DNA from: Acholeplasmatales bacterium | GTDB lineage: Bacteria; Bacillota_I; Bacilli_A; Acholeplasmatales; Anaeroplasmataceae | Direction: 5' to 3' | DNA: 64,000 nt | Assembly: GCA_017444645.1 (NCBI GenBank) | Contig: JAFSWG010000037.1 | Location: 1 to 64,000 of the forward strand | Part shown: piece after piece, positions 27,504 through 38,151 of the stretch | Position numbering within the stretch: position 1 is the stretch's first letter | Layout: every line of letters starts with the position of its first letter | The notes under the pieces: generated by a model | What the model saw: only the letters and a program-made list of their open reading frames with translations | What the model was told of the DNA's origin: nothing | Database searches by the model: none | Program-made: the position numbers and the translations under genes

Positions 27504-28010
27504 GTGGCTAAACATACATTATCAGTATTAGTAAATAATCATATGGGTGTTTTATCAAGAGTTTCCGGATTGTTCTCTAGACGTGGATTTAGTATTGAAA
27601 GCTTATCTTCAGGTACTACAGAGAATAAAAAGGTTGCAAGAATGACTATTGTGGTTGACTGCGATACTATAGAGTTCAATCAAATTAAAAACCAACTTGC
27701 AAAGCTTATGGACGTTGTCGCAATTAGTGAAGCAAAGGATGATGACTCAGTAATGAGAGAGCTTGCTTTAATCAAGATTGATTGCCAAAGCGATAAGCGT
27801 AGTCAAATTATGGAAATAGTTAATATATTTAGAGCTCATGTTGTCGATGTTACTAATAGTTCTATGATTTTGGAAATTACAGGTGATAAGAGTAAAATCA
27901 CTGCACTAATTTCTATGCTTGATGAGTTCGGAATTAAAGAGGTTATCCGAACAGGCGTTACTGCAATCGCAAGAGGCGAAAGCGAATTAAAAAATAATGC
28001 ATTAGACTAA
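27504..28010 (+). CDS. ilvN: Acetolactate synthase small (regulatory) subunit
   Basis: The regulatory subunit of acetohydroxyacid synthase. The ACT domain at residues 1-75 starts LSVLVNNHMGVLSRVSGLFSRRGFSIESL, the valine-binding pattern of IlvH/IlvN; the C-terminal domain (80-160) ends in EVIRTGVTAIARG. It confers valine feedback inhibition and full activity on IlvB. The GTG start has a good AAAGGAG site. It is the first gene of the operon, while the catalytic partner ilvB is the last, about 7.3 kb downstream; the two are usually adjacent. Confidence 0.95.
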   Translation: MAKHTLSVLVNNHMGVLSRVSGLFSRRGFSIESLSSGTTENKKVARMTIVVDCDTIEFNQIKNQLAKLMDVVAISEAKDDDSVMRELALIKIDCQSDKRSQIMEIVNIFRAHVVDVTNSSMILEITGDKSKITALISMLDEFGIKEVIRTGVTAIARGESELKNNALD

Positions 28011-28013
28011 TAA

Positions 28014-29072
<1,059 letters not shown>

Positions 29073-29101
29073 TCTTTAAAAATAATTTTGAATTTAGACT
29101 A

Positions 29102-29133
29102 AGGTGGAAGCATTGATTTGCTTTCCACTTTTG
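29102..29133 (+). other. Hairpin between ilvC and cimA
   Basis: GTGGAAGC pairs with GCTTTCCAC with a one-base bulge and is followed by a short TTTTG. It may be a weak terminator or an RNA processing/stability element within the operon. Confidence 0.45.
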
Positions 29134-29158
29134 TCATATATATTAGGGGGTGTTTTTC

Positions 29159-30727
29159 TTGAATGTCAAGGTATTTGATTCGACATTAAGAGATGGTGCC
29201 CAGGCAGAAGGAATAAGTTTTCTTGTAGGCGACAAGATAAAGGTTGCCCAAGCTCTTGATGAATTAGGAGTCGATTATATTGAAGCAGGAAATCCTGGTT
29301 CAAATAAGAAGGACTTAGAATTTTTCAAGCAAGCAACAAAGCTTGAATTTAAACATTCTAAGCTAGTTGCATTTGGTAGTACTAGAAGATGTAATTCTTT
29401 GGCAGCTTCAGATGCTAATTTAAAAGCATTACTTGAAGCTCGCACTGAATATGTTTGTATATTTGGTAAGTCGTGGGATTTTCATGTCGAAAGTATAATC
29501 GGCACAACTAAAGAAGAAAATCTAAATATGATTAAGGACTCAATTTCATTTTTAATTCAAAATGGAAAAAAGGTTTTCTATGATGCAGAGCATTTCTTTG
29601 ATGGTTATAAAAACAACAAGGAATATGCAATTGAAACATTGAAGGCAGCTGAAGAAGCAGGTGCTGAGACTTTAATATTATGTGATACTAATGGTGGTAC
29701 CTTCCCGGATGAAATGGTAGATATCATTGGTGAAGTGAAAAAAGTTGTTAAAACTCCACTTGGAATTCATGCACATAATGATTCAGGTATGGCAGTTGCA
29801 TGTAGTGTCTTATCCGTAGTTGCAGGATGCACTCAAGTCCAAGGTACATTCTTAGGTTATGGTGAAAGATGTGGAAATGCAAATCTAGCTGCAATAATAG
29901 CTAACCTTGAGTTAAAAAAGAATATTAAATGCTTACCAGATGGAAATTTAGTAAAGCTTACACCAATCGCTAAAGCAATTGCTGAGATTTCTAATTTTAA
30001 GCTAGAATCTAATTTACCATATGTTGGTTCATCAGCATTTGCTCATAAAGCAGGAATGCATATTGATGGTGTATATAAGAATTCTAAATCATTTGAGCAT
30101 GTATCACCTGATTTAGTTGGTAACGAAAGAAAATTCTTAATTAGTGAGGTTGCAGGTAAGTCAACAGTACTTGCTAAAATAAATAAAGTTTATCCTGATG
30201 TTAAAAAGGATGATCCAAGATTATCACTAATTATTGATACTATAAAGAACATGGAATATGGTGGATACCAATTCGATGGAGCTGATGCTTCATTCGAACT
30301 TATTGTTCATAAAGCATTTGGTAATTTTAAACCATTCTTTGAAGTTAAAAACTTCAAAACAATTGGTGAAGGCCCATCTAATTCTAAAGAATTTAGTGCA
30401 TCTGCAATAATCAATGTAATTGTTGAGGATACTGAAGAAGTTACTGGAGCAAATGGTGATGGTCCAGTTGATGCATTAAATAGAGCCCTAAGAAAGGCTA
30501 TTGGTAAATTCTATCCAGTATTAAACAAAGTATCACTTGCTGATTACAAGGTTCGTATACTTGATGGAAAAGAAGCAGCTACAGCTGCAAAAACAAGAGT
30601 TATTATTGAATCAACTAATGGAAAAATGAGCTGGTCTACAGTTGGTGTTTCAAAAGATATTATTGAAGCATCATTTAAAGCATTAATTGATTCTATTGAA
30701 TATATATTATATAAGGAGAATAAATAA
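29159..30727 (+). CDS. cimA: (R)-citramalate synthase
   Basis: A member of the HMGL-like/isopropylmalate synthase superfamily that condenses pyruvate and acetyl-CoA to citramalate. The opening [17 protein letters not shown] with [12 protein letters not shown] is diagnostic for the CimA (TIGR00977-type) group rather than LeuA. The metal-binding [11 protein letters not shown] and the [10 protein letters not shown] segment are present, and the C-terminal regulatory LeuA-dimer domain runs from about residue 385 ([16 protein letters not shown]). Start: TTG at 29159, placed seven bases after AGGGGGTG; the GTG at 29150 lies inside that site. It supplies 2-oxobutyrate for isoleucine without threonine deaminase. 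Confidence 0.92.
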   Translation: MNVKVFDSTLRDGAQAEGISFLVGDKIKVAQALDELGVDYIEAGNPGSNKKDLEFFKQATKLEFKHSKLVAFGSTRRCNSLAASDANLKALLEARTEYVCIFGKSWDFHVESIIGTTKEENLNMIKDSISFLIQNGKKVFYDAEHFFDGYKNNKEYAIETLKAAEEAGAETLILCDTNGGTFPDEMVDIIGEVKKVVKTPLGIHAHNDSGMAVACSVLSVVAGCTQVQGTFLGYGERCGNANLAAIIANLELKKNIKCLPDGNLVKLTPIAKAIAEISNFKLESNLPYVGSSAFAHKAGMHIDGVYKNSKSFEHVSPDLVGNERKFLISEVAGKSTVLAKINKVYPDVKKDDPRLSLIIDTIKNMEYGGYQFDGADASFELIVHKAFGNFKPFFEVKNFKTIGEGPSNSKEFSASAIINVIVEDTEEVTGANGDGPVDALNRALRKAIGKFYPVLNKVSLADYKVRILDGKEAATAAKTRVIIESTNGKMSWSTVGVSKDIIEASFKALIDSIEYILYKENK

Positions 30728-30729
30728 TC

Positions 30730-32007
30730 ATGGGAATGACAATGACACAAAAAATCCTTGCAGCTCATGCAGGATTAAAAGAAGTAACTGCTGGTCAATT
30801 AATTACTTGTAAGCTTGATTTAGTACATGGTAATGATATCACTACACCAGTTGCAGTAAATGTATTTAAAAACATTCATGTAAATGAAGTATTTGATAAG
30901 AATAAGGTTTCAATTGTTCCTGATCACTTTGTTCCTAACAAAGATATTAAATCAGCTGAACAATGCAAATATATTAGAGAATTTGCAAGAGAAAAAGGAG
31001 TTGTAAACTTCTTTGAAGTTGGCCAAATGGGTATTGAGCATGCCTTACTTCCTGAAAAAGGTTTAGTAGTTGCAGGTGATGTTGTAATTGGTGCTGACTC
31101 TCATACATGTACTTATGGTGCACTTGGTGCTTTCTCTACAGGTGTTGGTTCAACAGATATGGCTGTTGGTATGGCAACTGGTGAAGCATGGTTTAAGGTA
31201 CCTTCAGCAATCAAATTTAATTTAATTGGTAAGTTAAATAAGGATTGTAGTGGTAAAGATGTTATCCTACACATTATCGGTATGATTGGTGTAGATGGTG
31301 CATTATATAAATCAATGGAATTCGATGGACCTGGTCTAAAGAATTTAACAATGGATTCTCGTTTATGTATGGCTAACATGGCTATTGAAGCTGGTGCTAA
31401 GAACGGAATCTTCGCTGTTGATGATTTAACATTAGAATATTGCAAGAGCCATTCAAAGAAGACTCCTGTAGTTTATAAAGCAGATGCAGATGCTAAGTAT
31501 GACGCAGTTTATGATATCGATTTATCAAAGATTCGTCCAACTGTTGCATTCCCACATTTACCAGAAAATACAAAGACAGTAGATGAAATTGGTGAAAAAG
31601 AAGTTAAGATTGACCAAGTAGTAATCGGTTCTTGTACAAATGGTCGTATGGAAGATTTAAGAATTGCTCGTGATATCTTAAAGGGTAAGAAGGTTGATTC
31701 AACTGTAAGAGCAATTATTATTCCTGGTACTCAAAAGATTTATTTAGAAGCAATCGCAGAAGGAATTATCCAAGATTTAGTAGAAGCAGGTTGTGCTGTA
31801 TCTACTCCAACTTGTGGACCATGTCTAGGTGGTTATATGGGTATTTTAGCTGCAGGTGAAAGATGCGTTTCTACAACTAACAGAAACTTCGTTGGTCGTA
31901 TGGGACATGTTGATTCTGAGGTATATCTTGCATCTCCTGCAACAGCCGCAGCATCAGCATTAACAGGATATATTACAAATCCTGATAAATTTGTGGAGGT
32001 AAAGTAA
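30730..32007 (+). CDS. leuC: Isopropylmalate/citramalate isomerase large subunit
   Basis: An aconitase-family dehydratase large subunit. The 4Fe-4S cysteines lie in VIGSCTNGR and in [34 protein letters not shown] is the conserved active-site region. At 425 residues it belongs to the shorter, archaeal/homoaconitase-like LeuC group often paired with CimA. With LeuD it isomerises citramalate via citraconate to 3-methylmalate and can also serve isopropylmalate. The AGGAG site is at the end of cimA, with 2 nt between stop and ATG. Confidence 0.95.
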   Translation: MGMTMTQKILAAHAGLKEVTAGQLITCKLDLVHGNDITTPVAVNVFKNIHVNEVFDKNKVSIVPDHFVPNKDIKSAEQCKYIREFAREKGVVNFFEVGQMGIEHALLPEKGLVVAGDVVIGADSHTCTYGALGAFSTGVGSTDMAVGMATGEAWFKVPSAIKFNLIGKLNKDCSGKDVILHIIGMIGVDGALYKSMEFDGPGLKNLTMDSRLCMANMAIEAGAKNGIFAVDDLTLEYCKSHSKKTPVVYKADADAKYDAVYDIDLSKIRPTVAFPHLPENTKTVDEIGEKEVKIDQVVIGSCTNGRMEDLRIARDILKGKKVDSTVRAIIIPGTQKIYLEAIAEGIIQDLVEAGCAVSTPTCGPCLGGYMGILAAGERCVSTTNRNFVGRMGHVDSEVYLASPATAAASALTGYITNPDKFVEVK

Positions 32008-32008
32008 A

Positions 32009-32533
32009 ATGAACGCTAAGGGTAAAGTATTTAAATATGGCGCAGATATCGATACAGATGTAATTATTCCTGCAAGATATCTTAATACATCAGTTCCTGC
32101 AGAATTAGCAAAGCACTGTATGGAAGATTCTAAGCAAGATATTAATGCTGGCTTAGCACCATTCTCACAAAGAGTAACTCCAGGTGCTATTATGGTAGCT
32201 GATAAGAACTTCGGTTGTGGTTCTTCAAGAGAGCATGCTCCTATCGCAATTAAGGCTTGTGGAGTATCTTGTGTTATTGCTAAAACATTCGCAAGAATTT
32301 TCTATAGAAACTCAATTAACATTGGTTTACCTATTCTTGAATGTCCTGAAGCAGTTGAAAATATTAATGATGGTGATACTGTATCAGTTAATTTTGATTC
32401 AGGTGTTATCAAAAATGAAACAACTGGAAAGGAATTCCAAGCTCAACCATTCCCACCATTCATGCAAGAAATTATTCAATGCGGTGGTTTAATTAATAAG
32501 ATTAATAAGAAGTTTGATGAGGAGAAAAAGTAA
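32009..32533 (+). CDS. leuD: Isopropylmalate/citramalate isomerase small subunit
   Basis: The swivel-domain partner of Leu[16 protein letters not shown] and [19 protein letters not shown] are the typical small-subunit motifs, the latter binding the substrate. At 174 residues it is of the short LeuD type matching the short LeuC. It begins one base after the leuC stop, indicating coupled translation and a stoichiometric complex. The GGAGGTAAAG ribosome site is in the end of leuC. Confidence 0.95.
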   Translation: MNAKGKVFKYGADIDTDVIIPARYLNTSVPAELAKHCMEDSKQDINAGLAPFSQRVTPGAIMVADKNFGCGSSREHAPIAIKACGVSCVIAKTFARIFYRNSINIGLPILECPEAVENINDGDTVSVNFDSGVIKNETTGKEFQAQPFPPFMQEIIQCGGLINKINKKFDEEKK

Positions 32534-32534
32534 A

Positions 32535-33641
32535 ATGGCAAAGAAGACATTTAATATCGTAACATTACCTGGTGATGGTATTGGTCCAGATATCGTAAAA
32601 CAAGCTGTAAAAGTAATCAATAGAATTGGTGAAATTTATGGTTATACATTTAATATTACAGAAAAGAGAATGGGTGGTATCGCTATCGATATGGATGGCT
32701 GTTCACTTCCTCAAGATACAATTGATGCAGCTTTAGCATCAGATGCAGTATTACTAGGAGCTGTAGGTGGTCCTAAATGGGATAATCTTCCAAATGGTGA
32801 CCGTCCTGAAAAAGGTCTTTTAGGTATTCGTGGAGCTTTAAAGCTTTATGCTAACTTAAGACCTGCAGTATTATATCCACAATTACAACATACTTCACCA
32901 TTAAAGGCTGAAATCATTGGTGAAGGCTTAGATATTTTAGTTGTACGTGAATTAACTGGTGGTATGTATTTCGGTGAAAAAGCTAATTCACCTAAATTCA
33001 ATCCTGAAAATCCTGATTGCTGGGCTTCAGATTTAGAGAAGTATTCAGTATTTGAAATTGAAAGAATTTTAAAGACTGGTTTTGATGCAGCAAGAAAGAG
33101 AAATCATAAATTATGCTGTGTACATAAAGCAAATGTACTTGAATCTTCAAGATTATGGAGAGCAGTATTTGATAGAGTAAAGAAAGATTATCCAGATGTT
33201 GAGACATCAGAAATGTATGTTGATAATGCAGCAATGCAATTAGTTAGAAACCCTAGACAATTTGACGTTATCGTTACATCAAATATCTTTGGTGATATCT
33301 TAACTGATGAAGCATCTCAAGTAGCTGGTTCAATTGGTATGTTAGCATCTGCATCTTTAGGTGCAGGTACTCTTGGTTTATATGAGCCAATCCATGGTTC
33401 AGCACCAGATATCGCTGGTAAGAACTTAGCTAACCCACTTGCAACTATCCTTTCAGTACCAATGATGTTCAGATATTCACTTGGTTTAATGAAGGAAGCT
33501 GACGCAATTGATAAAGCTGTTATGGATGTATTAAACGCTGGTTATAGAACTGGTGATATCTTTAATAAAGATTTAGACGATGCTTCTAAGAAGGTCGGAA
33601 CAGAAGAAATGGGAGACCTTGTTGTAAAGGCATTAAAGTAA
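32535..33641 (+). CDS. leuB: 3-Isopropylmalate/3-methylmalate dehydrogenase
   Basis: An NAD-dependent beta-decarboxylating dehydrogenase. Visible are [24 protein letters not shown], the substrate-recognition [10 protein letters not shown] and the C-terminal [18 protein letters not shown] nucleotide-binding loop. In this operon it would turn 3-methylmalate into 2-oxobutyrate and, if leuA exists elsewhere, isopropylmalate into the leucine precursor. The start is the ATG at 32535, with GAGGAG inside the end of leuD; the longer frame from 32514 has no site. At 368 residues the length is normal. Confidence 0.95.
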   Translation: MAKKTFNIVTLPGDGIGPDIVKQAVKVINRIGEIYGYTFNITEKRMGGIAIDMDGCSLPQDTIDAALASDAVLLGAVGGPKWDNLPNGDRPEKGLLGIRGALKLYANLRPAVLYPQLQHTSPLKAEIIGEGLDILVVRELTGGMYFGEKANSPKFNPENPDCWASDLEKYSVFEIERILKTGFDAARKRNHKLCCVHKANVLESSRLWRAVFDRVKKDYPDVETSEMYVDNAAMQLVRNPRQFDVIVTSNIFGDILTDEASQVAGSIGMLASASLGAGTLGLYEPIHGSAPDIAGKNLANPLATILSVPMMFRYSLGLMKEADAIDKAVMDVLNAGYRTGDIFNKDLDDASKKVGTEEMGDLVVKALK

Positions 33642-33672
33642 TTTAAAATTATAATTAATTTTGGAGGTTCAT

Positions 33673-35334
33673 ATGAAAAGTGATGTAGTTAAAAAGAGAC
33701 CTGAAATGGTTCCTAATAGATCATTATTTAAGGCACTAGGTTATACTGATGAAGAAATCGAAAGACCTTTAATTGGTGTTGTTTGTGCTAAAAGTGACAT
33801 TGTCCCAGGACATGCTCATCTAGATAAAATTGCAGAAGCAGTTAAAACTGGTATTTTAATGGCTGGAGGTACTCCAATTGTGGTGCCAGCAATTGGTGTA
33901 TGTGATGGTATAGCAATGGGACATGAAGGTATGAAATATTCATTAGTTACAAGAGAATTAATCGCTGATAGTACTGAATGTATGGCAAGAGCTCATGCTT
34001 TTGATGGTTTAGTTTTAATTCCTAACTGTGATAAAATCGTTCCTGGTATGCTAATGGGTGCATGTAGATTAAATTTACCTACAATCGTTTGTTCAGGTGG
34101 ACCTATGCTTGCAGGTAGAGTAAATGGTCAAAAGACTTCATTATCATCTACATTTGAAGCAGTTGGTAAATATTTATCTGGTAAAATCACAGAAGAAGAA
34201 TTACAAGAATATGAAGATCATTCTTGTCCTGGTTGTGGTTCTTGTTCAGGTATGTATACTGCAAACTCAATGAACTGTATGTGTGAAGTTTTAGGTATAG
34301 CACTTCCTGGTCATGGTACTATTCCTGCAGTATATGCAGATAGAATTAGATTAGCTAAGCACACTGGTATGAAAATCATGGACTTAGTTAAAAATAATGT
34401 AAAAATTAGAGATATTATTAATGAAAAATCACTTAGAAATGCCTTAACTATGGATATGGCACTTGGTTGTTCAACTAACACAATGCTTCATTTACCTGCA
34501 ATTGCACATGAAGCAGGTGTTAATATCAATTTAGATATGGCAAATGAAATTTCAGAGCATACTCCTAATTTATGCCACTTAGCTCCAGCAGGTCATACAT
34601 ATATGGAAGACTTAAATGAAGCAGGTGGAATCCAAGCTGTTATGAAAGAAATTTCTAAGATTGATGGCGCATTAAACTTAGATTTATTAACTGTAACAGG
34701 TAAAACAATAAGAGAAAATATTGCGAAAGCAATTAATAAGAATCCAGAAATCATTAGAACAATTGATAATGCATATTCAAAGATTGGTGGAATTGCTGTA
34801 TTAAAGGGAAATTTAGCACTAAATGGTTGCGTTGTAAAACGTGGTGCCGTTGCTCCTGAAATGTTAAGACATACAGGTCCAGCTAAATGCTTTAATTCTG
34901 AAGAGGAAGCAATTGCTGCAATCGATGGTGGAAAGATTCAAAAGGGCGATGTAGTAGTAATTCGTTACGAAGGTCCTAAGGGAGGTCCTGGTATGAGAGA
35001 AATGCTAGCACCTACATCTAGAATCGCTGGTATGGGTCTTGATAAGGATTGTGCATTAATTACAGATGGTAGATTTTCTGGTGCTACACGTGGAGCATCG
35101 ATTGGCCACGTATCTCCAGAAGCTGCTGAAGGAGGATTAATTGGTCTAGTAGAAGATGGAGATATGATTGAAATCGATATTATTGGTTGTAAGATTAACC
35201 TTTTAGTATCTGATGAAGAAATAGCAAAACGTAAAAAGAATTTCAAAATGGTATTAAAGCCAGTTACAGGATATCTATCTCGTTATAGAAAGCTTGTAAC
35301 ATCAGCATCTACAGGTGCAATTTTTGAAGATTAA
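33673..35334 (+). CDS. ilvD: Dihydroxy-acid dehydratase
   Basis: IlvD dehydrates dihydroxyisovalerate or dihydroxymethylvalerate to the 2-oxo acids. The Fe-S ligand cysteines are in [10 protein letters not shown] and [31 protein letters not shown] and the C-terminal [15 protein letters not shown] are also conserved. The ATG at 33673 follows GGAGG; the frame extends upstream to a TTG inside that site. The protein is 553 residues from this start, of normal length. It is sensitive to oxygen as a family property. Confidence 0.96.
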   Translation: MKSDVVKKRPEMVPNRSLFKALGYTDEEIERPLIGVVCAKSDIVPGHAHLDKIAEAVKTGILMAGGTPIVVPAIGVCDGIAMGHEGMKYSLVTRELIADSTECMARAHAFDGLVLIPNCDKIVPGMLMGACRLNLPTIVCSGGPMLAGRVNGQKTSLSSTFEAVGKYLSGKITEEELQEYEDHSCPGCGSCSGMYTANSMNCMCEVLGIALPGHGTIPAVYADRIRLAKHTGMKIMDLVKNNVKIRDIINEKSLRNALTMDMALGCSTNTMLHLPAIAHEAGVNINLDMANEISEHTPNLCHLAPAGHTYMEDLNEAGGIQAVMKEISKIDGALNLDLLTVTGKTIRENIAKAINKNPEIIRTIDNAYSKIGGIAVLKGNLALNGCVVKRGAVAPEMLRHTGPAKCFNSEEEAIAAIDGGKIQKGDVVVIRYEGPKGGPGMREMLAPTSRIAGMGLDKDCALITDGRFSGATRGASIGHVSPEAAEGGLIGLVEDGDMIEIDIIGCKINLLVSDEEIAKRKKNFKMVLKPVTGYLSRYRKLVTSASTGAIFED

Positions 35335-35352
35335 TTAAGGTAGGTGAGATTT

Positions 35353-37020
35353 ATGAAACTTAATGGTTCACAAATCATTGTAGAATGTTTAGTAGAGCAA
35401 GGTGTTGATACAATCTTTGGTTATCCAGGTGGTGCAGTATTAAACATATATGATGAGCTTTACAAAAATCAAGATAGAATTAGACATATTTTAACAAGCC
35501 ATGAACAAGGTGCATCTCATGCTGCTGATGGTTATGCTAGATCAACTGGTAAGGTAGGCGTAGTTTTAGCTACATCAGGTCCTGGTGCAACAAACCTAGT
35601 AACAGGTATTGCTACTGCATATATGGATTCAGTTCCAGTTGTTGCAATCACAGGTAACGTACCTACATCGTTACTTGGTAAAGACTCTTTCCAAGAAGTT
35701 GATATTGCAGGTATTACAATGCCTATTACAAAGCATAATTATATTGTTAAAGATGTTAAAAATCTTGCTGATACAATTCGTGAAGCCTTCCAAATCGCAA
35801 GAAGCGGTAGACCTGGTCCAGTTTTAATCGATATTCCAAAGGATGTTACTGCAGCAGTTACAGAATATGAGCCAGTTAAAATTGATTTAACTAAGCCAGT
35901 AAAAACATTACCTGAGATTTCTGATGAAAAAATTAAAGAAGTGGCTGAACTAATTATGGCAGCTAAAAAGCCATTCATTTATGCTGGTGGTGGAATTATT
36001 AAGAGTGATTCATCTAAAGAATTAAATGAATTCGCAACAAAACTAGACATTCCAACTTCTACATCTTTAATGGGTATTGGTGCATTTGATCAAGCTAATA
36101 AATTATCAACAGGTTTAATTGGTATGCATGGTACAGTTGCATCTAATAAATGTGTTGTTGAATGTGATTTATTATTAGCACTTGGTGTTAGATTCTCAGA
36201 TCGTGTATTATCAAATCATAAGCATTTTGCCGAAAATGCAAAGATTATTCATGTTGATGTTGATCAAGCTGAAATTGATAAGAACATTAAAGATGATATA
36301 AGCCTAGTTATGGATTTAAAAGATTTCTTCCATAGAGTATCTAAATATATTTCAGAAAAGAAAAATCCTATTTGGCTAGCATTAGTTGAATCATGGAAGA
36401 ATATTTTCACAGAAAATCAAGTATCTTCAAGCTTAAAGCCAAGATATTTCATGGAAGCAATTAACGAAGTAACAAATGGTAATTGTTTCATTACGACTGA
36501 AGTAGGACAACATCAATTATGGGCTGCTCAATATTTTACATATAGAGAACCAAAGAGATTAATCACTTCAGGTGGTTTAGGTACAATGGGATTTGGTTTA
36601 GGTGCATCTATTGGTACACAAGTAGGTAATCCAAATGCTTATGTATTCAATATCGCAGGTGATGGTTCATTCAGAATGAATATGAATGAATTATTAACTT
36701 GTGCTAAATATAATTTGCCAGTATGCGTAGTTATCGCAAATAATGGTGTACTCGGTATGGTTAGACAATGGCAAACAGCATTCTATGATAAGCGCTATAG
36801 TCAAACTAACCTTGACACAGTTATTAATTATGAATATCTAGCAAAAGGTTTAGGTGTTGATTATTATTATGCTTCAACAAGAGCTGAATATAAAAAGGCT
36901 ATTGAAGAAGTAGTAAAGAATAGAAGACCAGCTATTATTAATGCAATAGTTGATACAGATGAGAAAGTATTACCAATGGTTGCCCCAGGTAAACCTATTG
37001 ATGATATTATGTTAAAGTAA
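35353..37020 (+). CDS. ilvB: Acetolactate synthase large (catalytic) subunit
   Basis: A ThDP enzyme that condenses two pyruvates, or pyruvate and 2-oxobutyrate. The catalytic Glu lies in SHEQGASHAADGYAR, the FAD/herbicide region includes the GKDSFQEVD loop, and the ThDP/Mg site is GDGSFRMNMNELLT...NNGVLGMVRQWQ. At 555 residues it is complete. The ATG at 35353 has AGGTGAG upstream. It is the last gene of the operon and is closed by a strong terminator; its regulatory subunit IlvN is the first gene. Confidence 0.96.
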   Translation: MKLNGSQIIVECLVEQGVDTIFGYPGGAVLNIYDELYKNQDRIRHILTSHEQGASHAADGYARSTGKVGVVLATSGPGATNLVTGIATAYMDSVPVVAITGNVPTSLLGKDSFQEVDIAGITMPITKHNYIVKDVKNLADTIREAFQIARSGRPGPVLIDIPKDVTAAVTEYEPVKIDLTKPVKTLPEISDEKIKEVAELIMAAKKPFIYAGGGIIKSDSSKELNEFATKLDIPTSTSLMGIGAFDQANKLSTGLIGMHGTVASNKCVVECDLLLALGVRFSDRVLSNHKHFAENAKIIHVDVDQAEIDKNIKDDISLVMDLKDFFHRVSKYISEKKNPIWLALVESWKNIFTENQVSSSLKPRYFMEAINEVTNGNCFITTEVGQHQLWAAQYFTYREPKRLITSGGLGTMGFGLGASIGTQVGNPNAYVFNIAGDGSFRMNMNELLTCAKYNLPVCVVIANNGVLGMVRQWQTAFYDKRYSQTNLDTVINYEYLAKGLGVDYYYASTRAEYKKAIEEVVKNRRPAIINAIVDTDEKVLPMVAPGKPIDDIMLK

Positions 37021-37027
37021 AAAAATT

Positions 37028-37057
37028 AGGAAATGACAAAAATCATTTCCTTTTTTT
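37028..37057 (+). terminator. Terminator of the branched-chain amino-acid operon
   Basis: AGGAAATGA (37028-37036) pairs perfectly with TCATTTCCT (37043-37051), followed by a T run. Confidence 0.95.
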
Positions 37058-37119
37058 CTTTTATTTATACATAGTAAAGTATATAATAGAATAGTAATAA
37101 TGTTTTAGGGGCTGATACA

Positions 37120-38142
37120 ATGAATTTAATCACATCAATATTAGCAATATCTATCGCAATGGTTTTATATATAGCTTTAATTGAAATATTCGCAGTTCTA
37201 TTTAGAATTACTGGTCTAACAAAGGAAAAAGCGAAATTTCAAGTGATTTCAATGATTACATGTGCCGGATATACAACAAGTGAAGCTGAAATAATCACAA
37301 CAAATAGAATAAGAAGACGTTTAGCAATTGCTTGTATGATTTCAGGTAATTTATTTAATGTATTAATTATTTCCTTAATTATTAACTTAATTTCATCTAT
37401 TTCAAGCGAAGGATTTAGAGAAGAACAATTAATGTGGATATTTATAATTCTAGGTTCTGTATTAATTATAATTCTATTCTCTAAAATTCCATTTATAGCT
37501 AGATTCTATGAAAAAGTAATAGAAAAAATTGGTAGAAAAATGTTTAATAAGCGTGATAACGCCAATATATTAACAATGCTAGATTCATATGATAATGATG
37601 CGATTGTTGAAATATATATTAATAACATTCCAGATATTTTAGCTAATAAATCATTAATTGAATCTAATTTTAAGGCAACATATAACTTAAATATTTTAAT
37701 GTTAAAAAGAGGTAATAGAACAATTGAAATAACTAAGGATACAGTTATTCAAAACAAGGATCAAATCATTGTATTTGGAAAAAAACAAGTAATAAAGGAT
37801 TTATTCACTTATAAAGTAGATGAGCAATATGAAGATGAAGTTATTAATTCATCTAAAGAAAATATTTTAAATTTAATTGATAATTATGGTAGTGATGCAA
37901 TGGCAGAAGTTGAGATTCACATATTACCTGAAATATTAAATAATAAAAAGCTTTCTGAATCTGTAATTAAAACTGAGTATAATTTAAATGTATTAATGAT
38001 TAAAAGAGAAGGAACACCTGTTCCTGTAACAAGAAATAGTATTATTAAGGAAAATGATACAATAATTATATTTGGTAATTATGCAAGTATAAAAAAGATT
38101 TTCCTTGAAGAAAAACAACTTAAAACAACTGAATCTAATTAG
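37120..38142 (+). CDS. Membrane protein with two TrkA-C (RCK_C) domains
   Basis: Three hydrophobic segments in the first about 130 residues (about 1-26, 70-93, 105-123) are followed by two TrkA-C domains: about 160-230 (VEIYINNIPDILANKSL...IEITKDTVIQNKDQIIVFG) and about 255-330 (VEIHILPEILNNKKLS...NSIIKENDTIIIFG). TrkA-C domains bind ligands such as nucleotides and gate or regulate transporters. There is no ion-channel filter or full transporter core, so this looks like a membrane-bound regulator or minimal transporter component; function unknown. AGGGG precedes the ATG. It is followed after 9 nt by the glycosidase gene. Confidence 0.8.
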   Translation: MNLITSILAISIAMVLYIALIEIFAVLFRITGLTKEKAKFQVISMITCAGYTTSEAEIITTNRIRRRLAIACMISGNLFNVLIISLIINLISSISSEGFREEQLMWIFIILGSVLIIILFSKIPFIARFYEKVIEKIGRKMFNKRDNANILTMLDSYDNDAIVEIYINNIPDILANKSLIESNFKATYNLNILMLKRGNRTIEITKDTVIQNKDQIIVFGKKQVIKDLFTYKVDEQYEDEVINSSKENILNLIDNYGSDAMAEVEIHILPEILNNKKLSESVIKTEYNLNVLMIKREGTPVPVTRNSIIKENDTIIIFGNYASIKKIFLEEKQLKTTESN

Positions 38143-38151
38143 GAGGGCAAC